Below are positions 35,211 to 44,369 of a stretch of 64,000 bases of DNA, in pieces. The stretch's first letter is position 1; every line of letters starts with the position of its first letter. The notes under the pieces are model-generated. The model was not told the origin of the DNA and made no database searches. It saw only the letters and a list, made by a program, of their open reading frames with translations. The DNA lies in the NCBI GenBank assembly GCA_012959765.1, contig DUCO01000006.1, positions 62,914 through 126,913 on the forward strand, in the 5' to 3' direction. This DNA is from Dehalococcoidia bacterium. GTDB lineage: Bacteria > Chloroflexota > Dehalococcoidia > Lucifugimonadales > Lucifugimonadaceae. Both the position numbers and the translations under genes were made by a program.

Positions 35211-37481
35211 CTATTTCAGGGCTTCCAGAATGCTGCCGGCATTCATAGGCGTGTTGTAGAGCCGTTTGCCCAGCGCATCCTGAATGGCGTTGGCGATTGC
35301 CGGAATCGGCGGGCAGATCGGAGTTTCACCAACTCCACGAACACCGTATGGGTGTAGCGGGTTAGGAACTTCGACGAGGACCGTTTCGATTAGCGGCAGG
35401 TCGAGTGATGTTGGCATTCGGTAGTCGAGGAAGCTGGAGTTGGCCATAGTGCCAGTATCCGTCATGAAGTATTCCTCGTTGAGCGCCCAGCCAATTCCCT
35501 GGACTGAACCACCCTGCAACTGGCCTTCAACGTATGAAGGGTGAATTGCGGTTCCAACGTCCTGAATGGCTGTGTAGCGGATGACATCGGTCTTGCCAGT
35601 TTCGATATCGATTTCGATGTCGGCGATGTGCATACCAAAGCCGTCACCGGCCGATTCTAGGTCAACGCTACCCGTCGAGTTTGCCGGACCACCGAGGTCG
35701 TCGAGCTTGCCCGCGAGTTCTTTGAAGCCGATCGTTTTTTCTGCTTCAGCCTTCGAGCTGAACACGCCGTCGTTGAAATCAACGTCGTCTTTGTTGATGT
35801 CCCATAGAACCGCAACGCGATCTTTTAGAACTTCAACAAGGTTGTTCGCCGCAATCCAGCAGGCGTATCCGGTTGCGTAGGTGGTTCGTGAACCACCGGT
35901 TACATCGGTGTAGCCGACAGATTCGGTGTCACCAACGGTAGGCCGTACGTCGTGAGCGGTGAGACCGAGAACTTCGGCGACGTGCATCGCCATCGCTACT
36001 CGGGATCCGCCAATGTCGGTCGAACCTTCGGTTAGCTGGACCGTGCCGTCGGCGTTAACCGAGAGGTTGGCGGATGACTTGAGTCCGATGTTGAACCAGT
36101 ATCCGTTTGCGATACCGCGACCGCGTTTCTTGCCTTCTGGGGCGTCGCCGATGGGCGATGTCCAGTGAGCAGATTGCTGAGCGGCCTCGAGGACTTCTTC
36201 CATACCGATCTTCGAGAAGAGCACGCCATCACCACGACGGGTGCCTTCTTTGGAAGCGTTGTCGACACGGAATTTCATTGAGTCCCAGCCGGCTTTTTCA
36301 CATAGCTCGTCGATCGCCGATTCCATTGCGAATGCAACCTGCGGTGAGCCTGGCGCTCGGTAAGGAGCGACTTTTGGCTTGTTGACGAGAACGTCCCAAC
36401 CGTCGATGCGGGTGTTTGCGATTTCGTATGGAGCGTAAACACACATTGCTGCCGGGCCGATGAAAGCACCAGGGTTGGCACCTGCTTCGAACCAGATATC
36501 GGCGGTTGCTGCTGTGAGCTTTCCGTCGGCGTCTGCACCGAGCTTGATGATCATCCGCGCGCCAGGCGTAGGACCGGTAGTCTCGAAGATGGCTGTTCGT
36601 TCCATGACCATCTTGACCGGTCGTCCGGATTTCTTAGAGAGAAGCGCAGCGAGAGGTTCGAAGTAGACAGGGATCTTGCCACCGAATCCGCCACCGATTT
36701 CGAGCGGTGTGACTTTTACCTGAGATACGTTGACCTGAAGAATTCCGGCGATCTGGGTTCGGGCCGGGAACGCACCCTGAGTGCTGGTCCAAACCTTGAT
36801 TCGGTCTTCTTCGTCCCACGTTGCGGTTGCGTTGTGGGGTTCGATATAGCCCTGGTGAACCATCTGCATGTTGTATTCACGCTCAATAGTGTGAGCTGCG
36901 GATGACATTGCGTCTTCCACATCGCCAAATTCGTGGCGAACGTGCGCTGCCATGTTGGTGTTGTGTACATCTTCACCAAGGTCGTCACCAACCAGGTCAT
37001 CAAGAAGAATCGGCGCATCGTCTTTTAGTGCGTCGACAACGTTCGTTACTGATGGGAGAACGTCGTATTCAACAACAACGAGGCGGGCAGCTTCTTCAGC
37101 TGTGTACCTGTCGACAGCTGCGATTGCCGCAACCGGGTGGCCCTTGTAGAGAACCTTGGTATCGGCCATCAACTTGTTTGATGCCCACTTGAAGTTGATG
37201 TTTCCTTCACCGAGGTCGACAAGCTTGCTTTCGGCTTTGGGCATGTCGGCACCGGTGATGACGGCGAATACGCCTTCCATCGCTTCGGCGGCCGAAGTGT
37301 CGATCGACTTGATGTTGGCGTGCGCGTGCGGGCTTCGTACGCAAACTCCCCAGATTAAACCGGGTAGTTTCATATCTCCACCGTAAATCGCTCGTCCGGT
37401 TACTTTGTCGTATCCGTCGTGCCGAATTGGGCGTGTACCGACGACTTTGTAGTTGGTTTTTGGCTCAAATGTTGCGACCAT
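35211..37481 (-). CDS. Xanthine dehydrogenase-family molybdopterin-binding large subunit, L2
   Basis: A 756-residue paralogue of L1 with the same motifs: G-G-G-F-G-G-K, P-Y-R-A-P-G-S-P-Q, G-V-R-G-V-G-E-T-P. The two align along their whole length, starting M-V-A-T and the shared P-I-R-H-D-G stretch, so this is a tandem duplication with later divergence. It lies 86 bp downstream of the iron-sulfur subunit and 152 bp upstream of L1, in one long minus-strand run. The two may be alternative catalytic chains for different substrates. Confidence 0.92.
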   Translation of the reverse strand: MVATFEPKTNYKVVGTRPIRHDGYDKVTGRAIYGGDMKLPGLIWGVCVRSPHAHANIKSIDTSAAEAMEGVFAVITGADMPKAESKLVDLGEGNINFKWASNKLMADTKVLYKGHPVAAIAAVDRYTAEEAARLVVVEYDVLPSVTNVVDALKDDAPILLDDLVGDDLGEDVHNTNMAAHVRHEFGDVEDAMSSAAHTIEREYNMQMVHQGYIEPHNATATWDEEDRIKVWTSTQGAFPARTQIAGILQVNVSQVKVTPLEIGGGFGGKIPVYFEPLAALLSKKSGRPVKMVMERTAIFETTGPTPGARMIIKLGADADGKLTAATADIWFEAGANPGAFIGPAAMCVYAPYEIANTRIDGWDVLVNKPKVAPYRAPGSPQVAFAMESAIDELCEKAGWDSMKFRVDNASKEGTRRGDGVLFSKIGMEEVLEAAQQSAHWTSPIGDAPEGKKRGRGIANGYWFNIGLKSSANLSVNADGTVQLTEGSTDIGGSRVAMAMHVAEVLGLTAHDVRPTVGDTESVGYTDVTGGSRTTYATGYACWIAANNLVEVLKDRVAVLWDINKDDVDFNDGVFSSKAEAEKTIGFKELAGKLDDLGGPANSTGSVDLESAGDGFGMHIADIEIDIETGKTDVIRYTAIQDVGTAIHPSYVEGQLQGGSVQGIGWALNEEYFMTDTGTMANSSFLDYRMPTSLDLPLIETVLVEVPNPLHPYGVRGVGETPICPPIPAIANAIQDALGKRLYNTPMNAGSILEALK

Positions 37482-37567
37482 TACTTATCTCCGGGCCCGT
37501 GCCAGATTATTTGCGATAGCTGCCAGCAGTTTTTTAAGACTTACTGGCAGCCAGTTGCGATTACGTG

Positions 37568-38044
37568 TTAGCTGCTTGCTTTTTGCACGGCTCGGACAAT
37601 TTTGTCGTAGCCGGTGCATCGGCAGAGGTTTCCTGCCAGCCAGTGTCGAATTCGGCCTTCACTTGGTGAAGGTTCGTTGTCGAGTAGGCCTTTGGCAGCA
37701 ACGAGGAAGCCGGGTGTGCAGATACCGCACTGTAGGGCGGCCTCTTCAAGGAATGCCTGCTGTAGAGGGTGAAGGCCCTCAGGAGTGGCCATGCCTTCGA
37801 TTGTTTCGACGGTCTTGCCGTTTACTTCTGCGCCGAGTACGAGGCAGGAGTCGACGATTCGACCATCGACAGTGACCGTGCAGGCGCCGCAGTTGCCGTC
37901 GAGACAGCCTTCTTTGGTGCCTGTGAGGCCAATGAGTTCACGGAGTGTGTCGAGCAGGCTCATGTAACCGGGCACGAGAAGTTCGTGCTGCTGACCGTTG
38001 ATGGTCGTTGTTACATGAACTTTGCTTGGGGAGTTAGTTGTCAT
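37568..38044 (-). CDS. Molybdenum hydroxylase (2Fe-2S) small subunit
   Basis: A 158-residue CoxS-type iron-sulfur subunit. The N-terminal plant-type cluster C-L-D-G-N-C-G-A-C ... C-L is followed by C-G-I-C-T-P-G and N-L-C-R-C-T-G-Y for the second 2Fe-2S cluster; all eight cysteines are present. It passes electrons from the Mo site to FAD in subunit M. It follows subunit M with a gap of 8 bp. Confidence 0.95.
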   Translation of the reverse strand: MTTNSPSKVHVTTTINGQQHELLVPGYMSLLDTLRELIGLTGTKEGCLDGNCGACTVTVDGRIVDSCLVLGAEVNGKTVETIEGMATPEGLHPLQQAFLEEAALQCGICTPGFLVAAKGLLDNEPSPSEGRIRHWLAGNLCRCTGYDKIVRAVQKASS

Positions 38045-38052
38045 TAGGTGTG

Positions 38053-38922
38053 TTAGCCCCTTGCCCGTTCAACGGCCTGATTGATCATTCGGCCTGTGAG
38101 GACTTCTACGAGTTGTTTTCGCTGGTCGATCGTACCGCGCATGTCGGTGATCGGAGTCGCAGCCTCTTTTGCGAGTGAGGAGGCAGCGGCGATTGTCTCG
38201 TCGTTTACCGGCTTGCCCGCAAGGCTGTCGCCTGCTGCAGATGCGAGGATCGGTGTCGGTCCTACTGAAGCAAGTGCGATTCGTGCTGATACGAAATTTT
38301 GGCCTGAATCATCGAGCTGAACAAAGACACCAACGCCAGCCACGGCGATGTCCATTTCATTTCGAGGGATGAACCGTGTGTAGGCTGCGCCAGAGTTGGC
38401 AGCAGGCTTCGGAACTTCGATGCTGACGAGTAGTTCACCGGCTTCGAGAACGGTTCGGCTTGGTCCGGTGCAGAAGTCTTCGACTGCTACTTCACGCGTG
38501 CCGCTTGTGCTGGCAATCTTGGCGACTGCGCTGTAAGCGATCAGCGAGGGGATTCCATCGCCAGATGGGGAAGCATTACAGAGGTTTCCACCAAGCCCAG
38601 CACGAGACTGAATCTGGATTCCGCCAATGATGGATGCGCCGTCGATGATTCCAGGGTACTCGGCAGCGACATCGCTGTTGTCGTAAACTTGGTAGCAGGG
38701 CACGCCAGCGCCGATGCTGAGACCATCGCCATTGACGGAAAGTGTCATAAGTTCCGGGATGTTCTTGATGTCGACAACGGCATCTAGCTCCCAGACGTTG
38801 GCTCGAGCTTTCACGAGCAGGTCTGTTCCACCTGCAAGCGGTCGTGCTCGATCACCATGTTCGTTTAACACGGCCACTGCTTCGGCTACCGTGCTTGGGG
38901 CAACGTATGCAAACGGGTGCAA
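38053..38922 (-). CDS. Molybdenum hydroxylase FAD-binding subunit (M)
   Basis: A 289-residue CoxM-type FAD subunit: A-G-G-T-D-L at about residues 36-41, I-G-G-I-Q-I-Q-S-R-A-G-L-G-G-N-L-C-N-A-S-P and the C-terminal CO-dehydrogenase-flavoprotein domain. First gene of the M-S-L2-L1 run. The start is TTG at 38922, well supported by AAAGGAG at 38936-38930, seven bases upstream. The 262-bp region ahead (38923-39184) holds the promoter, but no clear boxes are seen. Confidence 0.93.
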   Translation of the reverse strand: MHPFAYVAPSTVAEAVAVLNEHGDRARPLAGGTDLLVKARANVWELDAVVDIKNIPELMTLSVNGDGLSIGAGVPCYQVYDNSDVAAEYPGIIDGASIIGGIQIQSRAGLGGNLCNASPSGDGIPSLIAYSAVAKIASTSGTREVAVEDFCTGPSRTVLEAGELLVSIEVPKPAANSGAAYTRFIPRNEMDIAVAGVGVFVQLDDSGQNFVSARIALASVGPTPILASAAGDSLAGKPVNDETIAAASSLAKEAATPITDMRGTIDQRKQLVEVLTGRMINQAVERARG

Positions 38923-39184
38923 GCGCCCACTCCTTTCGTGTGTTTGTTACAGATTGTTCGAGCTGGCAACACAGAAATATCAGCAAGAACCCCCGGGTTA
39001 TTCACAGGTCCGGGCTGGCCTTTCGGGAACAGTACAACTTTGTACCCGACGTGAGAGCGCTCATTATGCCCACAGTGGTGCCGTGCCGCAACTAATTAAT
39101 CTGGAATTTAGTGACGCGAGAATTATTCGATAAAGCACAGGAAGTGATGCTTTTGGTTCACGGGCCGTGGGGTTGGCCAGTGTT

Positions 39185-40450
39185 TTAGGCTGTGGTGTCG
39201 GGGTTGGGTATCGGTTTTGAGCCGATTCCGAAGCTGCGGATCAGGCGTCGACCGACGAACGCAGTGGCGATGATGGCTACTGTGCCGCCGAGGGTCATTG
39301 CGGTTGGGGCGTCGAATCTTTGGGCGAGATAACCCATGAGTAGTCCGCCGAGCGCGGAGGCTCCCCAGGTGAACTGGTTGATGCTCATGACACGCCCGCG
39401 AAACTCTTCGTCGACGAGTGTTTGCACGACGGTGGTGTTCATCGTTCCGAGCACTACTTTGAATCCGCCGATTATTCCTGCAACCAGGATGGCTACTGTA
39501 ATGATGTCGATGCGGGCGAAGGTTAGCTGGGCCGCACCGAGCCCTATGCCGGCGATGATGAGGTAGAGGGCTGGCCGGACGCTCCTGCCGATTAGCGTGA
39601 TTGCCGTGGTGGCAATGAGCCCCCCAATGCCTGCACCAAGCAGCAGCCGACCACCGGCGTCGAGGCCTGTTGTGTAAATCTCGTCGGCGAACACCGGTAG
39701 GAGTGTGTCGAATGAGGATCCGAACAGGCCGAGAGTTACTCCGAGCAGGATGACCGATGAGATGGGTTTTTGTTTTTTGAGGTAGGTGAATCCTTGAAGT
39801 AGCCCGGCGAATGCTGTTCGGCTGGTCGCTTCGACTTTGTGTCCAGTGGTTCGCATCAGGAGCAATGTGGCGACGGTCAAAACATATGAGGTGCCGATGA
39901 TGTAGAACAGTCCTTCATAGCCCCATGCGGATACGAGCGGTTCGATGAGGATCGGGCCAACGATTGCGGCGGCTCCGAATACGATTGAGTAGAGGGCTAT
40001 GGCTCCTGCGAGGTGTTCTTTGGGCACGATAGTTGCGACCATCGCTGATCGTGATGGGATGTCGAATGAGAGGAGTGTGCCGGTTACGGCCGAGATTGCG
40101 AGTATGTGCCACGGTTGGATATCGCCACTCTGAATTAGTGCTCCGGTCCCGAGCGTGACGAGGGCGAACATGAGGCGGGTGAACCTGACGATTTTCAGGC
40201 GGTTGAATCGATCTGCGAGTACGCCGCCCCACATCGATAAGATCAGTACTGGCAGCAGGTTTGCGGTCGCCACTAGCCCGAGCATCAGTTCTGAGCCGGT
40301 GAGTGATCGCATCAGGAATAGACGGCCGTATACGAGCGACCACATGCCGATGTTGGAGAATGCCGCGGCTATCCAGAAAAGCCTGTATTCGCGGTATTTG
40401 AATGCCGTGTAACTGGTGCCAGCCCAGAGAGAAGCTAGTCCAACGCGCAC
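39185..40450 (-). CDS. MFS transporter (MFS_3 / EntS-like)
   Basis: A 421-residue major facilitator with 12 predicted helices. F-W-I-A-A-A-F-S-N-I-G-M-W in helix 1, G-V-L-A-D-R-F-N-R (motif A) and F-R-G-R-V-M-S-I-N in the second half are typical of the MFS_3 group that includes the enterobactin exporter. The substrate is unknown. The N-terminus is 20 residues of cytoplasmic sequence. It stands alone upstream of the Mo-hydroxylase operon. Confidence 0.88.
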   Translation of the reverse strand: MRVGLASLWAGTSYTAFKYREYRLFWIAAAFSNIGMWSLVYGRLFLMRSLTGSELMLGLVATANLLPVLILSMWGGVLADRFNRLKIVRFTRLMFALVTLGTGALIQSGDIQPWHILAISAVTGTLLSFDIPSRSAMVATIVPKEHLAGAIALYSIVFGAAAIVGPILIEPLVSAWGYEGLFYIIGTSYVLTVATLLLMRTTGHKVEATSRTAFAGLLQGFTYLKKQKPISSVILLGVTLGLFGSSFDTLLPVFADEIYTTGLDAGGRLLLGAGIGGLIATTAITLIGRSVRPALYLIIAGIGLGAAQLTFARIDIITVAILVAGIIGGFKVVLGTMNTTVVQTLVDEEFRGRVMSINQFTWGASALGGLLMGYLAQRFDAPTAMTLGGTVAIIATAFVGRRLIRSFGIGSKPIPNPDTTA

Positions 40451-40549
40451 TAATGAATCAGCCCTTCATTTTTGGTCTGGTCTAGCACAGCATGGGAGGG
40501 CGTCATCACGATTCGTGTCTCCAGAGTGCCATGGGTAGTTCGAGGCTGA

Positions 40550-40948
40550 TTACATTGGTCCCAGTGGTGTGCCGAGTTTGTCGAGAAGGCCGCCACCCAG
40601 AACGTGCAGGTGGAGATGGTCGACGATCTGGCCGGCATCGACACCCTGATTGAGGGCGAGGCGGTAGCCGCCTTCAGAAATTCCAGTTTGTCGTGCAACT
40701 CGTGCACCAACTCGCAACAGGTGGCCAAGCAGCTGTTCGTGCTGCTCAATAGCGCCTGTGAGATAGGTAACGTGTTCGCGCGGCACGATGAGAACGTGAA
40801 CGTTTGCGACCGGATTAATGTCGTTGAACGCCAGACATTGGTCGTCGGAATAGATTTCGGTCGAAGGGAGTTCGCCGTGGACTATTTTGCAAAACAGACA
40901 GTCGGGTTGTCGGAGTTGGTTTTTCTCTTCTTCAGCGGTCCACCACAT
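40550..40948 (-). CDS. HIT-domain nucleotide hydrolase
   Basis: A 132-residue histidine-triad protein of the HinT type: C-L-F-C-K-I-V near residue 17, A-F-N-D-I-N-P-V-A, H-V-L-I-V-P-R-E-H and H-L-H-L-H-V-L-G-G near the end (the catalytic triad). It hydrolyses adenosine phosphoramidates or related nucleotides. ATG 40948 lies 11 bp after the acyl-CoA dehydrogenase stop, so it is the last gene of that operon. Confidence 0.92.
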   Translation of the reverse strand: MWWTAEEEKNQLRQPDCLFCKIVHGELPSTEIYSDDQCLAFNDINPVANVHVLIVPREHVTYLTGAIEQHEQLLGHLLRVGARVARQTGISEGGYRLALNQGVDAGQIVDHLHLHVLGGGLLDKLGTPLGPM

Positions 40949-40959
40949 GTTTTAGATCC

Positions 40960-42095
40960 TCATAGACCCATTGTGTTTGCGAGCTTAGATTTGTGAAACG
41001 ACGAATCGCCGTAGTCAGTTTTCCACGCAAGAACCCTGCGAGTATAAAGGTGCAAGTCATGTTCCCATGTGAAACCGATAGCACCGTGACACTGATGGGC
41101 TGTCCAGCAGAGAGCGGATATTTTTTCGCTTGCAGCAATTTTGGCCTGCGCTGCCCGCGTTTTGGAATAGCCGTCTTGTGAGAAACTCCACGCCGCGGAG
41201 TGGACGAGGTGGTTGACCTGCTTCGAGGCGATCGCCATTTCTGCAAGATGATGTTGAACGGCCTGGAATGATCCCACAGCTTGCCCGAACTGTTCTCGAT
41301 TTGCGGTGTATTCGACTGTGGCGTCGACTACCGCTCTGCCCAAACCCTTCGGCTTCCCAAACCTGCCATTTGAGCGGCGCGGGCGACTCCACCGGCTGCA
41401 ACGAGTTCTTCAGTGGCTTTGATTGCTTCGTCGCCGGTGGCAACGATGTTTGCTTCGGGAACTTCTATTTCGTTGAACGTAATCGAGGAAACTGGAACCC
41501 CTGATACATGATCGAGAGGGGTTTGTTCGACTTCTCCCGATTTCCAGATTGGGATAACGACTAATGCTGGTTCGCCGTCGTCGGTTCTGACAAGCGTCAG
41601 GGCGTGGGTTGCCTGATCGGCGAATGCGACGAAGCGTTTTTCGCCTGTGACCACGAGTCCGTTGGCGGTTCTGGTGGCTGCTGCTGTTGCATCGGTTGCG
41701 TCCCAGGAAACGTCTTTTTCGATGATTGCAGGGGTGATGAGAACATCGCCAGATGCTGCTTGCGGAAGCAGTTCGGATTTGAGTGATTCGGGGGCGAATC
41801 GTTCGATGATGCGTGATGTAAGAGCCGATTCGACGAGTGGCGTGGGAGCGAGGCTTGCGCCGAGTTCTTCGAGTAGAACTGCAAGATCGCCAAACGTAAG
41901 ACCAGCGCCGCCATGTTCTTCGGAGATGGTGAGTGCTGGCCAGCCGAGTTCGATAACGTCTTTCCAGAGGCTGGCGAGTGCTTCGGAATCGCCGCTGGCA
42001 ACTGCCCGGGCTACCGAGGTGTCTGACCGGTCGGCAAGAAATTCTCGTGCCGAGTTGCGGATTAGTTCTTGAGTTTCTGTGAGTCCGAAATCCAA
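40960..42095 (-). pseudogene. Acyl-CoA dehydrogenase (second of a pair), frameshifted
   Basis: Two overlapping frames together give one acyl-CoA dehydrogenase of about 378 residues, the usual length. Part 1 (42095 to about 41340) has the N-terminal and middle domains ending A-A-Q-M-A-G-L-G. Part 2 (about 41345 to 40960, another frame) continues R-A-V-V-D-A-T-V-E-Y, R-E-Q-F-G-Q-A-V-G-S-F-Q-A-V-Q-H and C-H-G-A-I-G-F-T-W-E. A single base gain or loss between about 41328 and 41345 explains it. Either a true mutation or a sequence error. It sits 9 bp behind the first acyl-CoA dehydrogenase; pairs like this often form hetero-oligomers. Confidence 0.85.
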
Positions 42096-42104
42096 CGTTG
42101 ATCC

Positions 42105-43301
42105 TTAGCTGGTTGCCTTTGCGCGACGCAGTCTTGGAAGACCGAGCCCGCGCTGGGCGATGATGTTTTTCTGGATTTCGTTCGTGCCAGAGAAGATAGT
42201 CGTTGCTGTCGAAAGCATTCGTAGCTTGAGGAATCTGCCCTGTAGTTCGGCCTGTGGTGATCCGGCTATGAGGCCGCCGTACATGCCGAGAATTTCGAGT
42301 CCGTAATCGAGAACATTCTGGTAGATCTCGGTTCCGGCGACCTTGCTCATGGATGCTTCGAACGATGGTTCGAGGCCCTGGCTGTGGCGCCATGTGACGT
42401 CGTAGCAAAGCAGGCGTGCGGCTTCGACTTCGGTGCTTAGTTCGGCAAGTTTTATTCTGACGTTTGGATCGGACTTTGCCTGGCTGACGGGTGAATCGTC
42501 GTCGCTGATGTAGGCGACTAGTTCTTCGATTGCTGCTCTTGCTCCGGCAGCAAATTCGATGCCTGAACGTTCGTGGTTGAGGATGGTCATTCCAACGCGC
42601 CAGCCGTCGTTGAGGTCGCCAACGAGATTTTCTTTTGGCACGCGTACGTTATCGAATATGACCTGGTTGAAGTGGTGGACATCGGCCATGTTTACGATTG
42701 GGTTGACTTCGATGCCGGGTGTTTTCATATCGACGAGTAGCAGGCTGATACCTGCGTGAAGCGGTTCGTCGGGGTTTGTTCGAACGAGCATGAACATCAT
42801 GTCGGCACGGTGACCCATCGAGGTCCAAATCTTTGCGCCGTTGACTACGAATTCGTCGCCATCGAGGGTGGCGCGGGTCTGAATGGATGCCAGGTCGGAG
42901 CCTGAGTTGGGTTCGGAGTAGCCCTGACACCACTGGACTTCGCCACGAGCGATTGCGCCGAGATGCTGGGTTTGCTGCTCATCGTTTCCGAATGCCATGA
43001 GCGTTGGTCCGAGCATTCGGGTGCCGAAGCCGTCGAGACCGGGTGCTCTGCGATATGCCATTTCGTCGGCGAATATGGTGTTCATCATCGGCGATGAATC
43101 GGCACCGCCGTATTCTTTGGGCCAGCTCATTACAAGCCAGTTGCGCTTGACCAGTTCTTTACGGAATTTCTGGTCCATGGGCCAGGCGTCGTCGTCGGAA
43201 AGTCCGGAGGAGCCGCCCCAGTTGTCGGGCAGTACATCATCGAGAAACGCGCTTATCTGATTTCTGAAATCGGTCTCTTCAGCGGTAAATTCGAAGCGCA
43301 A
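42105..43301 (-). CDS. Acyl-CoA dehydrogenase
   Basis: A 398-residue FAD-dependent acyl-CoA dehydrogenase. W-P-K-E-Y-G-G, the substrate/FAD loop Q-G-Y-S-E-P-N-S-G-S-D-L-A, G-A-K-I-W-T-S, and near the end S-T-A-T-T-I-F-S-G-T-N-E-I-Q-K-N-I-I-A are typical. It oxidises an acyl-CoA to the enoyl-CoA and gives electrons to ETF. The partner encoded next door is frameshifted, so the pair may be non-functional as a heteromer. The first gene of the unit; an AsnC-domain gene lies 37 bp upstream. Confidence 0.94.
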   Translation of the reverse strand: MRFEFTAEETDFRNQISAFLDDVLPDNWGGSSGLSDDDAWPMDQKFRKELVKRNWLVMSWPKEYGGADSSPMMNTIFADEMAYRRAPGLDGFGTRMLGPTLMAFGNDEQQTQHLGAIARGEVQWCQGYSEPNSGSDLASIQTRATLDGDEFVVNGAKIWTSMGHRADMMFMLVRTNPDEPLHAGISLLLVDMKTPGIEVNPIVNMADVHHFNQVIFDNVRVPKENLVGDLNDGWRVGMTILNHERSGIEFAAGARAAIEELVAYISDDDSPVSQAKSDPNVRIKLAELSTEVEAARLLCYDVTWRHSQGLEPSFEASMSKVAGTEIYQNVLDYGLEILGMYGGLIAGSPQAELQGRFLKLRMLSTATTIFSGTNEIQKNIIAQRGLGLPRLRRAKATS

Positions 43302-43338
43302 TATGTGAATTCCCGATGTGAATCGGGGCCCCGGTGTG

Positions 43339-43575
43339 TCAGTTTCTGACTGACAGGCACGTAACAGTTTTTACGATGCCCGGAATGCTGTGCATTCCGT
43401 CGCTGATCAGATCGCCAATGCTTGGGAGATCGTCGGCCTCTGCAACAGCAATGATGTCGAACGGCCCAGTGACCGTGTCGACGGCTTTCATCATCGACAA
43501 ATCTTTGAGGGCAGATGCCACATCACTGGTTGTCCCGACAGCCGTTTCGATGAGAATGTATACACGCGTAGCCAA
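43339..43575 (-). CDS. Stand-alone Lrp/AsnC ligand-binding (RAM) domain protein
   Basis: A 78-residue protein equal to the C-terminal domain of Lrp/AsnC regulators: Y-I-L-I-E-T at the start, the G-P-F-D-I-I-A-V-A-E core and a C-terminal T-C-L-S-V. There is no DNA-binding helix-turn-helix. Such small domains form rings and may sense amino acids or modulate a full-length regulator. It is placed just before the acyl-CoA dehydrogenase genes on the same strand. Confidence 0.88.
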   Translation of the reverse strand: MATRVYILIETAVGTTSDVASALKDLSMMKAVDTVTGPFDIIAVAEADDLPSIGDLISDGMHSIPGIVKTVTCLSVRN

Positions 43576-43657
43576 GTGATCTCTCCGTTGATCAGTGGCG
43601 CAATCCTAGTCGGACAGGAACGTGGGTGTCAAAGCCAAATTCATTCAAATTGGCAAA

Positions 43658-43689
43658 CCGCCTGCTCGTTATCTATTTTCGGCAGGCGG
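43658..43689 (-). terminator. Weak hairpin after the XRE gene
   Basis: An 8-bp stem CCGCCTGC/GCAGGCGG with a 16-nt loop, 30 bp past the XRE gene stop and followed (minus strand) by TTTG. The long loop and short T-run make it only a possible terminator. Confidence 0.35.
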
Positions 43690-43718
43690 ATTAGCTCAAT
43701 TTAGTTAGCGATTTTGGA

Positions 43719-44216
43719 TCACATAGGTACTTCAAGTCGGCGAACCGTTGCTGACGGTCGGGACTCGAAGTAGGTCGAGTTGTGTGTAGCCGATCCGAAT
43801 GTACCTGTTCGTCGGCCGGTCTGGGCAGCTTTGGCTGCTTCAAATGTTAGGCGCTGGGCTGGAACTGATTTGTCTGGTCGGGCTGACACGGGTCCTGAGT
43901 CGGCAAGGCGTCGAGGTGCGAATCCTTGCGATGGACGTGGAGCCTGGTCTGAGAGCAGCGGTCGAACAGGTGAGTCGGTTTCCTCGCCTGTGTCGGGTTC
44001 GAACTGGAAGTTTGAACTAACGGCAAGGAGTGTGAGGATAGTGACTGATGCACCCCGTGGTGCATACATGCCGGTCTCCCACTCACTGATCGTTTGTTGG
44101 CGAATGCCAATTTCTTGTGACAGCGCGGTTTGTGAAAGGCCAAGATGGGTACGCAGTGCACGAATGTTGTCTGCTTGCCACTTGAAGTCGGTTGGAGGTG
44201 CTTGTCTTGTCAACAT
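43719..44216 (-). CDS. XRE-family helix-turn-helix regulator with disordered tail
   Basis: A protein of about 165 residues. The N-terminal HTH (about residues 15-50) reads I-R-A-L-R-T-H-L-G-L-S-Q-T-A-L-S, then I-R-Q-Q-T-I-S-E-W-E-T-G. The rest is proline-, serine- and arginine-rich and probably unstructured; no sensor domain is seen. I chose ATG 44216; the TTG at 44225 is possible. It stands alone between the AsnC protein and the M16 peptidase. Confidence 0.82.
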   Translation of the reverse strand: MLTRQAPPTDFKWQADNIRALRTHLGLSQTALSQEIGIRQQTISEWETGMYAPRGASVTILTLLAVSSNFQFEPDTGEETDSPVRPLLSDQAPRPSQGFAPRRLADSGPVSARPDKSVPAQRLTFEAAKAAQTGRRTGTFGSATHNSTYFESRPSATVRRLEVPM

Positions 44217-44369
44217 GACTAGCAAGCTACGCCGGTTTATTTTCCGAGCCCTAGCGTTTTTTTTACACGCTTAAACGAATTTTGGAATCTAGGATTCTTT
44301 TTTTATTGGTGATCTGAAGGCAACACGCTAGCGTCTAGCGGGGTGATTGAGCTTGGTGTTGATTGAGTA

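Noticed and set aside
25902-38922. Aerobic CO dehydrogenase (form I)
   Set aside because: The large subunits have A/P-Y-R-A-P-G instead of the A-Y-x-C-S-F-R active-site loop.
41410-42408. A 332-codon open frame on the minus strand
   Set aside because: An arginine- and histidine-rich alternate frame through the two acyl-CoA dehydrogenases, which are clearly coding in another frame.
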